A stretch of DNA of 64,000 bases from Symsagittifera roscoffensis (taxonomy: Eukaryota > Xenacoelomorpha > Acoela > Convolutidae). Where the stretch lies: contig NC_087064.1 in NCBI RefSeq assembly GCF_963678635.1, forward strand, positions 59,528,338 through 59,592,337. Direction: 5' to 3'. Both the position numbers and the translations under genes were made by a program. A model generated the notes under the pieces. The model saw nothing but the letters and a program-made list of their open reading frames with translations, was not told the DNA's origin and made no database searches. Shown here one piece after another: positions 21,346-32,625 of this stretch (positions are counted from its first letter, which is position 1; the number at the start of each line of letters is the position of its first letter).

Positions 21346-24300
21346 AAAACTGAAAGACCGAAAACTGAATGAGTGAAATTTAAGACCTAGAAAGATTTGG
21401 CAAACAATAGAGAGCTTGCCGGAAATCTAACCAACATTTTTAGAAGAAACTTAATCAGCATGGAATAAAAATCATCATACATTTTTTAAAAATTTAAAAG
21501 AAGACGTAAATTTGTTATTGACTCAATTTATTTTCTTACTGGTTCGACCCGAGTGGAATAATGCGACTAATGTCAAATGGCAATAGGAATTTTTCACTGC
21601 AGAAGTTTATGTCATCCGTTACGGGAAAATTTACTTTTCGAAGCTGATCAATTTTCTATACAGTCTAAATTTGGCTCAAATCACAGCTTTAACGAATGCT
21701 GTGAAATTTGTCATTCAAAAGATTGTTCATTTTGTCACTTTAGCTTGATATCAAAAATCAACGATAGCTCGGCAAACAATTTGCCTTTCATAAGAAAGCA
21801 TATCCTTGAAAAATAGAAGAGTATAGTTTCTTACCTGAAAATAATGTGTCTATGAGTGCTTTTCAATGCGTCTTCTTTTCGATCAACGATAGGGCTGATT
21901 TGATAGGGCAAATATTCAAATAATCGCTTCATAAAATTTATTGTTCATTGCAAATGTGATGACAACATGAAAAAGATATCGAAAAACGTCCTTAGCGTTT
22001 CGAAGCAAGTTAATTTAACAAACATCAGCAAGGTATTTTGAATTTTTTCAAATTTTAGTTGTTAAGAAATATATTCAAATTCAGGTTTTTCAAGTTTTTG
22101 TAATTTTGATTCTCATCAATTTTTTTGTATTTTTGATTCACGTCAAATTTGAACTCAGTAATTTGCCTTAGAAAAATTGAAAAAAAAAATTCCTAATTTT
22201 CTGTTTCTCTTTTTGGCTTGAAACGTTTTTTTTTCTGAAAAATTTTCTGTAATTGTCTCAATTTTTTTTACCACACTGCGACTTTTTCCGTGATATCGGT
22301 GTGTTGAAAACGTAATTCGAAAAAAGAACTTTCCATAAACATAATTTAGTTTATGAGAAAATAATCGTTGAAAACGTTACGAGGCCAAACTTTTCACTAG
22401 ATGGACGCACAATTTGGTGCCAGATACAGTCTTTAAACATGTTTTAAAATGTAAATCCATTCCGTTAACCAATTTTCGGCGGAATCTGCTTACAAATTCC
22501 TGTAACGTAAATTTAGTCCGCACATTAGTTTTGTCGTGAGTTTCGCAACGAGCGAATACAGCTAGTTTTTCCCGTTTTTGCAAATATAAGTAGATCCCGC
22601 GAATTGTAAGCGGTTTTCGCAAGGTTAAGCGGACTCTACAAATGAAAATGGATCGTAATTTTTTATTTAAATTGAATTGAAATAGTTCTTGCGTTAACAA
22701 AATGAAGAACTACTGCTTGAAATATTTTTTAGCAAATGCCGAATCTTAATGCAAGGATTTAACTAATGTTAGTGGAATCGAATAACAAATCTTAAATCAA
22801 TATTCAACTAAAATCGTGGATTTTCCTCTTTAGTGCTTGGTATGAATGAATTTTTTTGAATAGTTCAGCCTTATAACTCAAGAAAAGGTTTACCTCAATT
22901 TATTTTTGTTCTTGCAGGATTTAAGATCGGAAAGGTATTCATTTTTTCCAGCATTTGAGATTTAGCTGGTCAGTTCAAATTGTTGGCAGTAAATAAAATT
23001 GAACCGCTAGACAGTCTCGCTGCGACCCACAAAAATAGATTTGATTTAAAATTTTAATTTCAAAACGTAGCATTATAAATTACTGGGAGTCGAAAACAAA
23101 AACGCGGATTACGCTCACAATTGGCAGATTCCGCTTCCATTTGCTGATTCCGCAACCGCTCAATTTCACAATACCTAAATTTTTCACAAACTGTTCCAGA
23201 TTCCGCAAAAACGCCCGCGGAGTCCGCAAATTTGCTTAATTTTTGAGCGATTTCGAGCGGTATAGTGTGGAGACCAAAACAACAAAGTAAAGTAGCAACG
23301 TTGAGGATTCCGTGACAAATCTGATTTTGGTCTGTTGTGGAATCCGCTTACAAATCACAAAATGCACAATTTGGCCTCGAAATGAATTAATTGATTTAAG
23401 CGAGGGTCATTTGCCTATTTTTCAAGAACTATATACAACTAGTTTATTCAAGAAACTGTTGCAAAGCAGAGAAAAATCTTTGAAAAATATTTGCTGAACA
23501 AAAAAAATTTCAAGAGAAGTTAACGGAGATAAAACTGAAGGTTTGCTTTGTAAAACAAATGCAGTTGACAGCTGAAAAAACAAATGCAGCTGTCAGGTCA
23601 ATTAAAATTAGACCTAAAATAATAAACATTTTTGAAGCGTCTTTGATTTAATAACATCAAAAAACTGGAAAAAAAAACTAATATGAAGCGCAAACAGTTC
23701 TTATTTACTCAAAACACGCAAAAACTAGTGCAATTGATAAAAAAACGTAAAAATTCCAATTTAAAACAAATCGTCGAAGCTTATGTTTCAGTTTACTCTT
23801 CCTGTTTTATTTTCGATCATTAAATATATCTTAGAAATGGGGTCGATGTTTTTCTCGATTTCTGCCGATGATTGGATCAATGTAAAATTTTTGGTAAAAC
23901 GTACCAAAAAATTAGCTCATCAGAACGACCGATAGTATCTGCGATTTTTCGTTGAACAGAAAGTTTGGTCGATAGAAAAAAAAACAGAATTATGCGCGCC
24001 TTCTTTGTTTCTGAACCATTGTTCAGAACAGAGAAGGATAGGCAACAAAAATTTTTTTCATCAATCAAATTCTTTTTTCTAGCTTGGGTAGAATAAGGTG
24101 GTTTTGATTGAAAAAAAAACAGTTTAAATTTTTATTTTAAAAGCTATGGAAGTTCTTGAAGACAAAATGGTGTAATTTATTGCAAAATCAGAAGGTTAGT
24201 TTGGAAGAAATAATGCTTCCTGGCTTGTATTATTCAAACTGTTTTCGTGATAATTAACAAACATTGCTCAAGCTCAATCTAGTTAACAATTGCTCAGTTA

Positions 24301-25130
24301 ACAGCTCAATCTAGAATAGCGAAAAACACTGATTCACTCGTGCAAGGCAACTTGTGACCAATGCAAGAGTAGCGGAAATGGTTCTATCTAGCACCATGCG
24401 AGGGACAATAACAGCAAAGGCTTAAATAAGCGCAAACTACAAGCGGAGTTAAGAGTGATACAAGGATAGCCGGTTGCTGTACAATTAGCACCGAATGCTC
24501 TGACCACATTCATAAAAAAAACTAAATTTTTTTTGTATTTTCTTCAAACCAGTGTGGTTTTTTTGAGTGTGGTATGATAAGAGAAGTATACAAACGCGTA
24601 GAAAATTGCATATTTTGCATGATCGGAAACAGATGTCTTCAAAACACAAATAACACAAGAAAACGATTTAAAAAAACTTTTCATATTTTTCTTCTAATTT
24701 ATTTAACAAGAAATTTTTAAAAAGTTTGATTGCCAAAAAAGCGCTTTTTAGCGATAACCGGCTCTAATTTTTATATAGAGTCCTACCCTCTGTTTGTAAG
24801 CTCTCAACACGTTGGCGCGACTGCGGTGGTCACTGTTCTGCTGTTTAGTTTTCTTCTGTTTGATAATAGAAAATTAACGTAATAACTCGTTCGCTCACAA
24901 TTCGACCAATCAGAAATCGAAATAAAAAGTTTTGATACCAATTTTTCATTTTTGTACAAACGAGCCTCGGTGCAAATGGAACTTCACCCTTCACCGCCAG
25001 GACAACAAGCACACTCTTAATCATTCAATCTTTTAGAAGTAGATTTCATCTCATTGCTTGGCGCATCCTTAGTTGTACATTTTGATGCAATAAGAACAGA
25101 TATGAAAACCGAAAAAATTATCGAAATTCA
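21346..25130. other. Gene-poor stretch
   Basis: Nothing I can support as a gene. 23100-23360 repeats the motif GATTCCGC several times without regular spacing. A 107-codon open frame on the minus strand at 22377-22700 has no recognisable content. AATAAA lies at 21464-21469, about 120 bases after the pseudogene stop. Confidence 0.4.
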
Positions 25131-25167
25131 ATAAAGATGAAAAACCAATTAACCGCATTTAAGAAAA

Positions 25168-25955
25168 TTGAAAATAAATCGATTATAATGTATTTTCGTG
25201 GTCTATATTGTTTTAAATATAATCGATTCCCATGTTACGTTCAGACAACAAAATTGGACTAAAAATTGATCTAAATCTTTTATTTCTCGCCAAAACAAAA
25301 TGCATTATAACTCATTTTGAATCCATTGAATCCAATGGATTTTATAATAAATAGAAAATCACATTAAAATTTTTTTTTTTTCCACTTTAGTTTTGTTTCG
25401 CGAGTCCTGCAAAATTTTGCAAAAATTTCAGCATTTATCAAGTGAGTGATGCGGAAACTTTGCAAAGCGAGTGTACGGCCTGGCCTAATCCATTTCAAAA
25501 TCCTATCTCCATTTCTACCCCCACCCCACCTAAACCCACCCCCACCTAAATACCCCCCCCCCACCTGAACAAACAACCCCCCACCCTCACCTGAACACCC
25601 CCCGCCTGAACAACCCCCCCGCCTACCACCTGAACCCACATACCCCCCACCTCAACCCACATACCCCCCCACCTCAACCCACACCCCCCCCCCCCCCCAC
25701 ATGAACCCCCCCCCCCACTCCTGAACACCCCCACCTGAACCCGACCCCTACCTGAACACGTTAAGTTGGGGGGGGGGGGGGGTTTGTTGTAAATGGGCAA
25801 ACGCTAGGAGGGGGGGGGGCAAACGCTAGGAAAAAAAAAGATTTTGTTGCCTCGAAAATTAGTAGTATTAAAATCCATTTTTTAATTGATTATAATCGAT
25901 TTGTTTTCACTTTTGTGGACACTGACATGCAAACTCAATTATAATCGATTTTTAT
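25168..25955. repeat. C-rich minisatellite bracketed by inverted AATCGATTATAA
   Basis: 25498-25760 is almost pure C/A with imperfect repeats of CCCCCACCTGAACCCACAT-like units. It is followed by G runs near 25768-25820, so C and G tracts face each other. AAATCGATTATAATG at about 25175 and ATTATAATCGATTTTTATTC at about 25936 form an inverted pair around it; two more ATTATAATCGATT motifs lie inside. Gly-rich frames on the minus strand come from this composition. Confidence 0.6.
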
Positions 25956-27228
25956 TCATGGAACTCCAATGCGGGTAGCAACCAAAATTCTGTTGAGGAC
26001 CAATATGAGATACTTTTTCTAAATGAAAGAGTTTTGCTAATCTTATTGGTGTCTTTTTAAAACTGCAAAGTAAAGTGCTACGAAAGATAAGGACCAAAAC
26101 GTTCAAATAAGGAGCAAAATTGATTTTTTTTTGTCTTAATTAAACTTGATCAGCCACTCAGCAACTGGGCACCCTCGTTTTTAAGTTCCCTACCAAGTTG
26201 TATTATTAAATGAGCATCACTCTAAATTCACGAGTTTTGTTCATTGAAATTTGAATTGAATATACTCTATTGAGTCGTCTAAGGTTTAATATTAGACTTT
26301 ACTGTCAATAGTTAAGTCTTTATTCTTAAACGTTGCTCTTGCTTCTCATTTAGGTAATTTTTATTCACCAGCTTAATTGATGATCACGCTATAGCTCTTA
26401 CTTTCTGACAAATGAACTAGTTCAAGCTTAGTTCTAAGTCCACTTGCAAATTGGGGAAACTACCAATATTTTGCGAAATCCAGTTGGTTTTTGCTAACAC
26501 TATTTTTTTGTTACAATCGGTTCCAAAAATTCGCCTCCAAAATTTACGATACAAATAATTGTTTGTGGTTTCAGCAATAATTTGGTAAGAAAACTTTTTA
26601 AAAAAAGTAAAAATATAGAAGGCTGGTCTCCGTGTTTCAGAGACACGCCAACCACATGAAAAAACAATTTGGTTTCATAAGCGGAGGGATGTATTTTGCT
26701 AGTTTTTGGTTGTGAAAATGGAAAAGAAGGGAAATTTGTTTCCAGGTGTGCAATTCTCCGCATATATGCACAACCAATGATCAATGCAGTAGCGTGCCGA
26801 GTGAGGTTGAACTTTTTTTTCGTTTGATCGAAACTACAAAAACATAGTCAGTGCCTCAAACGGGTTGATCGAAAGTCTTGAACACCAAATGATCTGAAAT
26901 TATCTTCAATAACTCCAATGAAGAGTTAATTCTGAGAAATTAAAACTCAGATATCTTAAAAAAGTTTTATTTGTGTTTTTGCTTTTTATCTTAAGTTTCA
27001 GGCGTTTTAAGTTTTTTTTTATTTTTACGTGTTTCAGCTTGTCCAGTTTACAGAAAATCTTCAACAGAAAGCTTTTTGATTTTGTGGACAACAAAATGAG
27101 TGTTTTATCTTGAACAGTTTAATTGTACTTTTTGCATGCTGTAAACCAGAAAGAATTGACAAATATAAACCACAGAGCAGAAAAAACACCGTTTTGCAGT
27201 AAGCATTTTGATTATTTTGAACAACAAA

Positions 27229-27290
27229 ATGAGCTTGATAAACACATGTCCCACTTTGCTTGCTGCTGCTATTTTGATGCTTCTTTACAG
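27229..27290 (+). CDS. Signal-peptide exon (copy A) of the Cys-rich membrane family
   Basis: ATG at 27229 encodes MSLINTCPTLLAAAILMLLY and ends TAC AG|GTGAGA, a strong donor in phase 2. This phase fits the first acceptor of gene 1, copy 2 and copy 3, where one base completes a Ser or Cys codon. The hydrophobic core fits a cleaved signal peptide. No ectodomain exon follows within copy A. It could serve copy 3 at 49.5 kb, be an allele of the exon at 32564, or be orphaned. Confidence 0.6.
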
Positions 27291-27624
27291 GTGAGAATTT
27301 AAACTATTAAACTATTATTGCTAAATAAAATGATGAATCATTTTTGCAGCTGAAAACACTTCAAAAATAAGAAAAACTCAATTTACCAATTCAGTTTCAT
27401 AACAGAAAATTAGACGGAAGTAGGCCACATTAGGAATTTTTACCTAATGAGTTTCACTAATGATTACCATAATAATTACAAAATTATATGGACAATTTAT
27501 TTGAACGCAGAATGAGGCTTTTCCAGGGTAATGGCAAAGATAAAAACAGAAAAAAAGCTGTACAATTTTGTCAAACCCCAAACCTAATAATCAAATGATT
27601 TCTTTCAAGTCGCGAAAAAATATA

Positions 27625-28985
27625 TATCCATGTTGACCTAAAACTTTTTTTTATTCACCTACAGAACTGGAAAAAAAACTAAAGTTTCGATTAATGTTCT
27701 ATCAACACTTCATGGAGTGTTCTACACAAACTGTAATCTGAGGGCCGACGCCATCGTGTATAGTTTTGAGCAAAAAAAAGGCCCAAACAAAATCATCAAT
27801 TCCAAATTCAAACTTTAGTCGGGCCTGGAGTTTTAATTTCTCAAAAATTATTTCAAAAAACATGATCGTCCACTAAAACGAAACATACATAATCGAATTG
27901 GGACTAGACCAGACATTGTCGAAAACAAGTTCGTAAATTAAGCAAAAGTAATTCAGGACTTCAAATTAACTTTGACCATGATTTAAAACACTATAAATTA
28001 TTCATCAGCAAATACCGGCGTTCATCATGTAGACATTAACTGTCGAGGTCAACGATCAACCAAACGGCCATTGCACATATCGCAAACCCAGCAAAACTCA
28101 CTCACTGATAAAATATGAAAGAGTCAACTTATCGTACCTTGATATTCTGGTCAAAGCCAATGCCAGACCCGCCAATTGACTAGGAGACGGGGCTTCGACA
28201 GTTTTTTCTACCATCCAAACTCCGATAAAATTGCAATCCAAATCTAATCATAACAGTGCCAGGAACAGTGCATGACAATATATCCCAAAGCCGGCCATCG
28301 TGTATAATTTGAGCAAAATAGGTGCAAAAGAAAAGTCTAAACAACATAATGAATTCCAAATTTAAACTTTTCTCGAGCCTGGAGTTTTAATTTCTGAAAA
28401 AAATATTTGACGAAACATGAATATTGACAAGACAAAACATGCATATCCGAAATGGGAGCCCAGCCATTGTCGAAAAAAAATCGTCAAGTAAGCAAAAGTA
28501 ATTCAGGAATCCAACTTAACTTTGACCGTGTGCTACAACAATTTAAATTAATCATCAGCAAGTTGTATTGGCTTTCGTCAAGTAGCCATTAAGTTTCAAG
28601 AAGTACTTCGGCAGTTTTTTCTACCATCCATACTCCAATAAAATTGCACTCCAAATTTATTCAAGACAGCACCAAGAACAATGTATGACAATATACCCCA
28701 AAGCCAGATAGTTTGCCTACAGGCAAGGAATCAATAGATAAAACCACTTGCCGCGTAGCAAAAGACACCGATGCATCGCAAAAAGTAAAAGAGGAGCAAA
28801 AAGACGGCGTTTCCAAGAACCAAAAATCAGCACAAAAGTGTACTACGTTGAGGCCGAGAGTAGTTTTAATTCCCGTCTGTTAATTCTCTTTCGGGACCAA
28901 AAAGAAAAAGTGATTTCTGTCAAATTGTGCTGACATGAACAACAGCGCGTCTAATTCCAGGACTTCCACGAAGCATGTCAGTTAT
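27625..28985 (+). repeat. 1-kb tandem array, copy A (about two partial units)
   Basis: Units share GTTGACCT, GCCATCGTGTATAGTTTTGAG, GTCGAGCCTGGAGTTTTAAT-like, ATTCATCAGCAAATA and CAATATACCCCAAAGCC. The first unit keeps most landmarks; the second begins part-way. Related to the array at 32966-39780. Confidence 0.6.
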
Positions 28986-29067
28986 TGTTTAAAAAAGAAA
29001 ACTATTATAAAATGGAACTGATGCATTTGTATCACTCAATACTAGACGAAATTGGAGCTCGAGTTTT

Positions 29068-30600
29068 TTTTTAAGTTTACAGGACAATGAGCAAAGTCTG
29101 GTAGGCCAGATCCCCATAAGAAGGTGCTAGTCCGGGTGAGACGCTGAAGTCAGCAGTGTTGCAGGAAAAATCACGCCACGATAAGTGCGCTTTATCAGTG
29201 CAGTCAGTATGTCTGTCTTCTCAAACCGCTCAAATCTTGCTGGAAAACCGCTCAAACCGTTGAAATCTTGAGCGGTTTTTGAGCGGGATCTCGACCCGGG
29301 AAACAAACTTGCATGCTCAGTCCGCATCAAAAAAAAACATTGAAGGATGTCAATTCAGTCAAAAAAGTGCGCAATTGAGGATGAAAAGAAAATGTTCTAC
29401 GATAAAACCCAAATTGGGAGAAAACAATGAAATCCACCATCAAAAACTGTTTTCTGGGGGAAAAATATCCAGCGGAACATATAAAAACGTGCCTAGCAAA
29501 CAGTTCCCTTGAGCATTTTCAAGAAATAGGGCCATTTCGCGAAGTGCTGCAACTCGAAAGAACAGCTCGCAAACATTAACTCCGAGCAGGAAGAGCCAGA
29601 GGAGGGCGATTTCACCCGGAAGTGTTTATTCAGGGCTACAGTTGACTCAGTTAGCCCACCCAGCTTTTTAGTAAGCCTCAAAACAGCCGTTTTTTAATGA
29701 TCGGCATCAATCCTCAGTGTACACCAAGAACCAGTGAGTCAAACTACAATAACAGGTCTGAAAATCCTAACTGTACTCTTGTGGTAGACATCAAGTCCAG
29801 CGGATGGACACTCCAAAGAGCAAAGTTCCTTCTATCAGAAAATTGAACCCGATGTCTATTAGTTCTAGACCTCCATCAAAATCTAGGTATCAGAACCTAC
29901 TAAACCGGACATCAAGGAACAGAAAAACCTTTTCACATACAGGTAGAGTGCGAGAGGAGATTCTAAAACTGATAAACAATAACATGCCGTAAAGCTGGAC
30001 ATGTTTTAAAGGAAAGATGATAACAGCGAAAAAAGCAGGCACCGTGGAACTAACCATGAGCTCACAGCAAACGAATGCTCAGATATCAAAAACAAGTATC
30101 AGATGCTCAATTCGCTTGAATTGTTAGATTCAGGCTCTCAGATTTCATCTCCGAAACTCCGAGAAAAATTTGGTTCAGGTCTTTAAATTCTAGAAAAAGC
30201 ATTTAATCAAGTGCCTCTGATTAATCTAAACGGTAATTTTTGCAATCTCCATATCCTAGAGTTCACTGTGATCTAGAGATGTAAGATCTCACAGACAGGC
30301 CGATAGTGTTTAAGAGGGCCATGGACAATACTTTGCAAGGATTGCCATGAGTGTTTTGCTTTCTTGATGATATTATGATTGTCTCAAAAGGACCAAAGTT
30401 GGACCACAGCGCCGTAGCTGGAAGTTGAAAGTTCCAAAATTGACGTGGCCGGGTTAAAATTTTGACGAAAAAGGCTGTATTCAAAAAAACTCGAAGATTG
30501 AAGCCGTAATCAGACTGAAACCATCAGTGAGGTTTTCAAGTGGACTCTAACTGAGAAGAGTTTTAAATGATTGGTTATAAATAAATAGGTTACAATCTCA
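29068..30600 (+). pseudogene. Dead Ty3-like pol fragment (copy A)
   Basis: Near 30312-30400 one frame reads KRAMDNTLQGLP, a stop (TGA 30348-30350), then VFCFLDDIMIVSKGPKLDHS. This is the reverse transcriptase core of Ty3/gypsy elements, with the FLDD catalytic motif at 30360-30371. Stops and frameshifts fill the rest. A hairpin made by AAACCGCTCAA and TTGAGCGGTTT lies near 29245-29280. The fragment is present almost unchanged at 39780-41290. Confidence 0.7.
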
Positions 30601-30954
30601 TTCAGTGCTAAAGATACAAACAGTGAAGAAATAAATATAAATCATATCCACAATTGGGTCGCAATATATAGATTTAAATAATTTAAACATTTAAATAATT
30701 TAAACATAAAAAATATAGACCATTTTTTCTATTTGTTTGGTGGTGAAAACATTTGAATTGCTAAATTGACTTGAAACATAGCATGCTTGGGCCAAATAAA
30801 ATCGAACTTGTTGGCAGTGCGGTCAAATTTCTTAACGGTGAAAAAGTAGACAAATGCAAGTATTGAATCATAAGAATGAAGCTAGAAAAACAAACTCACG
30901 CAAGAATGAAAATGAAATGTTTATTTCGCTCATTTGTTTGATTATGATTTTGAT

Positions 30955-31397
30955 TCTGTTTGAGTATGTACAAGACTGCTCGTATGAGGGCAAAAGCTTG
31001 AATATTCCGACTGCCATTTAAAAAGGTTGTATTTTTGATAATTTTTGATAATTTAAGTATTGGCAAAACTATGAGTTATTAAATTTTAAGTATTAGAATT
31101 TGAGTCGTGTGTAGAATTAAAAAAATCATTTAGCTGTATCAATTCATTTGGAAGAATTTTGTAGAGTGGGATAGTTCGCCGCGCGTTTGAATTATACAAA
31201 GAGTAGTTTCGTCAAACGCGTAGCAGGATACTATAGTGGTGTGCACACCTGACTGAGCCTCTACAGGAAAAAGGGTGTGCACACCTGACTGAACCCTGAG
31301 GGATCAGATATTTGTAAAATTGGTCTGAGTAGAAAAACTGTCCGAGAATGTATATTCCTCACTTTCTCTGAAAGTAGGGACAACAAGCTATCCGAAG
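30955..31397. repeat. Block with GGTGTGCACACC palindromes, copy A
   Basis: Starts TTTTGATTCTGTTTGAGTA and includes an R1 hairpin-end relic (CAAGACTGCTCGTATGAGGGC). GTGTGCACACCTGACTGA is repeated twice around 31238-31292; each holds the 12-base palindrome GGTGTGCACACC. Counterpart at 47842-48258. Confidence 0.65.
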
Positions 31398-31597
31398 NNN
31401 NNNNNNNNNNNNNNNNNNNNNNNNNNNNNNNNNNNNNNNNNNNNNNNNNNNNNNNNNNNNNNNNNNNNNNNNNNNNNNNNNNNNNNNNNNNNNNNNNNNN
31501 NNNNNNNNNNNNNNNNNNNNNNNNNNNNNNNNNNNNNNNNNNNNNNNNNNNNNNNNNNNNNNNNNNNNNNNNNNNNNNNNNNNNNNNNNNNNNNNNN
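31398..31597. other. Assembly gap, 200 N
   Basis: Exactly 200 N, a conventional placeholder length, so the real distance is unknown. The base run after it, CCCGGG, is absent from copy A at the matching place and may be a contig-edge effect. Confidence 0.98.
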
Positions 31598-32563
31598 CCC
31601 GGGATACTCTATTGAGTCGTCTAAGGTTTAATATTAGACTTTACTGACAATAGTTAAGTCTTTATTCTTAAACGTTGCTCTTGCTTCTCATTTAGGTAAT
31701 TTTTATTCACCAGCTTAATTGATGATCACGCTATAGCTTTTACTTTCTGACAAATGAACTAGTTCAAGCTTAGTTCTAAGTCCACTTGCAAATTGGGGAA
31801 ACTACCAATATTTTGCGAAATCCAGTTGGTTTTTGCTAACACTATTTTTTTGTTACAATCGGTTCCAAAAATTCGCCTCCAAAATTTACGATACAAATAA
31901 TTGTTTGTGGTTTCAGCAATAATTTGGTAAGAAAACTTTTTTAAAAAAAATAAAAATATAGAAGGCTGGTCTCCGTGTTTCAGAGACACGCCAACCACAT
32001 GAAAAAACAATTTGGTTTCATAAGCGGAGGGATGTATTTTGCTAGTTTTTGGTTGTGAAAATAGAAAAGAAGGGAAATTCGTTTGCAGGTGCAATTCTCC
32101 GCATATATGCACAACCAATGATCAATGCAGTGCCGAGTGAGATTGAATTTTTTTTCGTTTTGATCGAAACTACAAAATCATAGTCAGTGCCTCAAACGGG
32201 TTGATCGAAAGTCTTGAACACCAAATGATCTGAAATTATCTTCAATAACTCCAATGAAGAGTTAATTCTGAGAAATTAAAACTCAGATTTCTTAAAAAAG
32301 TTTTATTTATGTTTTTGCTTTTTATCTTAAGTTTCAGGCGTTTTAAGTTTTTTTAATTTTTACGTGTTTCAGCTTGTCCAGTTTACAGAAAATATTCAAC
32401 AGAAAGCGTTTTGATTTTGTAGACAACAAAATGAGTGTTTTATCTTGAACAGTTTAATTGTACTTTTTGCATGCTGTAAATCAGAAAGAATTGACAAATA
32501 TAAACCACAGAGCAGAAAAAACACCGTTTTGCAGTAAGCATTTTGATTATTGTGAAAAACAAA

Positions 32564-32625
32564 ATGAGGTTGATAAACACATGTCCCACTTTGCTTGCTG
32601 CTGCATTTTTGATGCTTCTTTACAG
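32564..32625 (+). CDS. Signal-peptide exon (copy B), likely first exon of gene copy 3
   Basis: ATG encodes MRLINTCPTLLAAAFLMLLY, ending TAC AG|GTGAG in phase 2. Joined to 49536 it gives an AGC Ser codon and an unbroken frame of about 223 residues over four exons. The intron would be 16.9 kb and contain the 1-kb array and both retroelements. I infer this link from phase and family design; transcript data would settle it. Confidence 0.6.

Larger units (their letters stand above)
26262..31397 (+). repeat. Segmental duplication, copy A (ends at the assembly gap)
   Basis: From ATACTCTATTGAGTCGTC onward this matches 31604 and later at high identity. Order: upstream block, signal-peptide exon, about two units of a 1-kb array, dead Ty3-like pol fragment, then a block with two GGTGTGCACACCTGA repeats. 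The last bases before the gap (ACAACAAGCTATCCGAAG) match 48241-48258, so the whole of copy A is represented in copy B. Confidence 0.85.

Noticed and set aside
22377-22700. 107-codon open frame on the minus strand
   Set aside because: No known motif, no neighbours, no splice or poly(A) context. A frame of this length can occur by chance over several kilobases.
25364-25800. Two long Gly-rich frames on the minus strand
   Set aside because: They are translations of the C-rich repeat; both overlapping frames are open for composition reasons and there is no signal for a gene.
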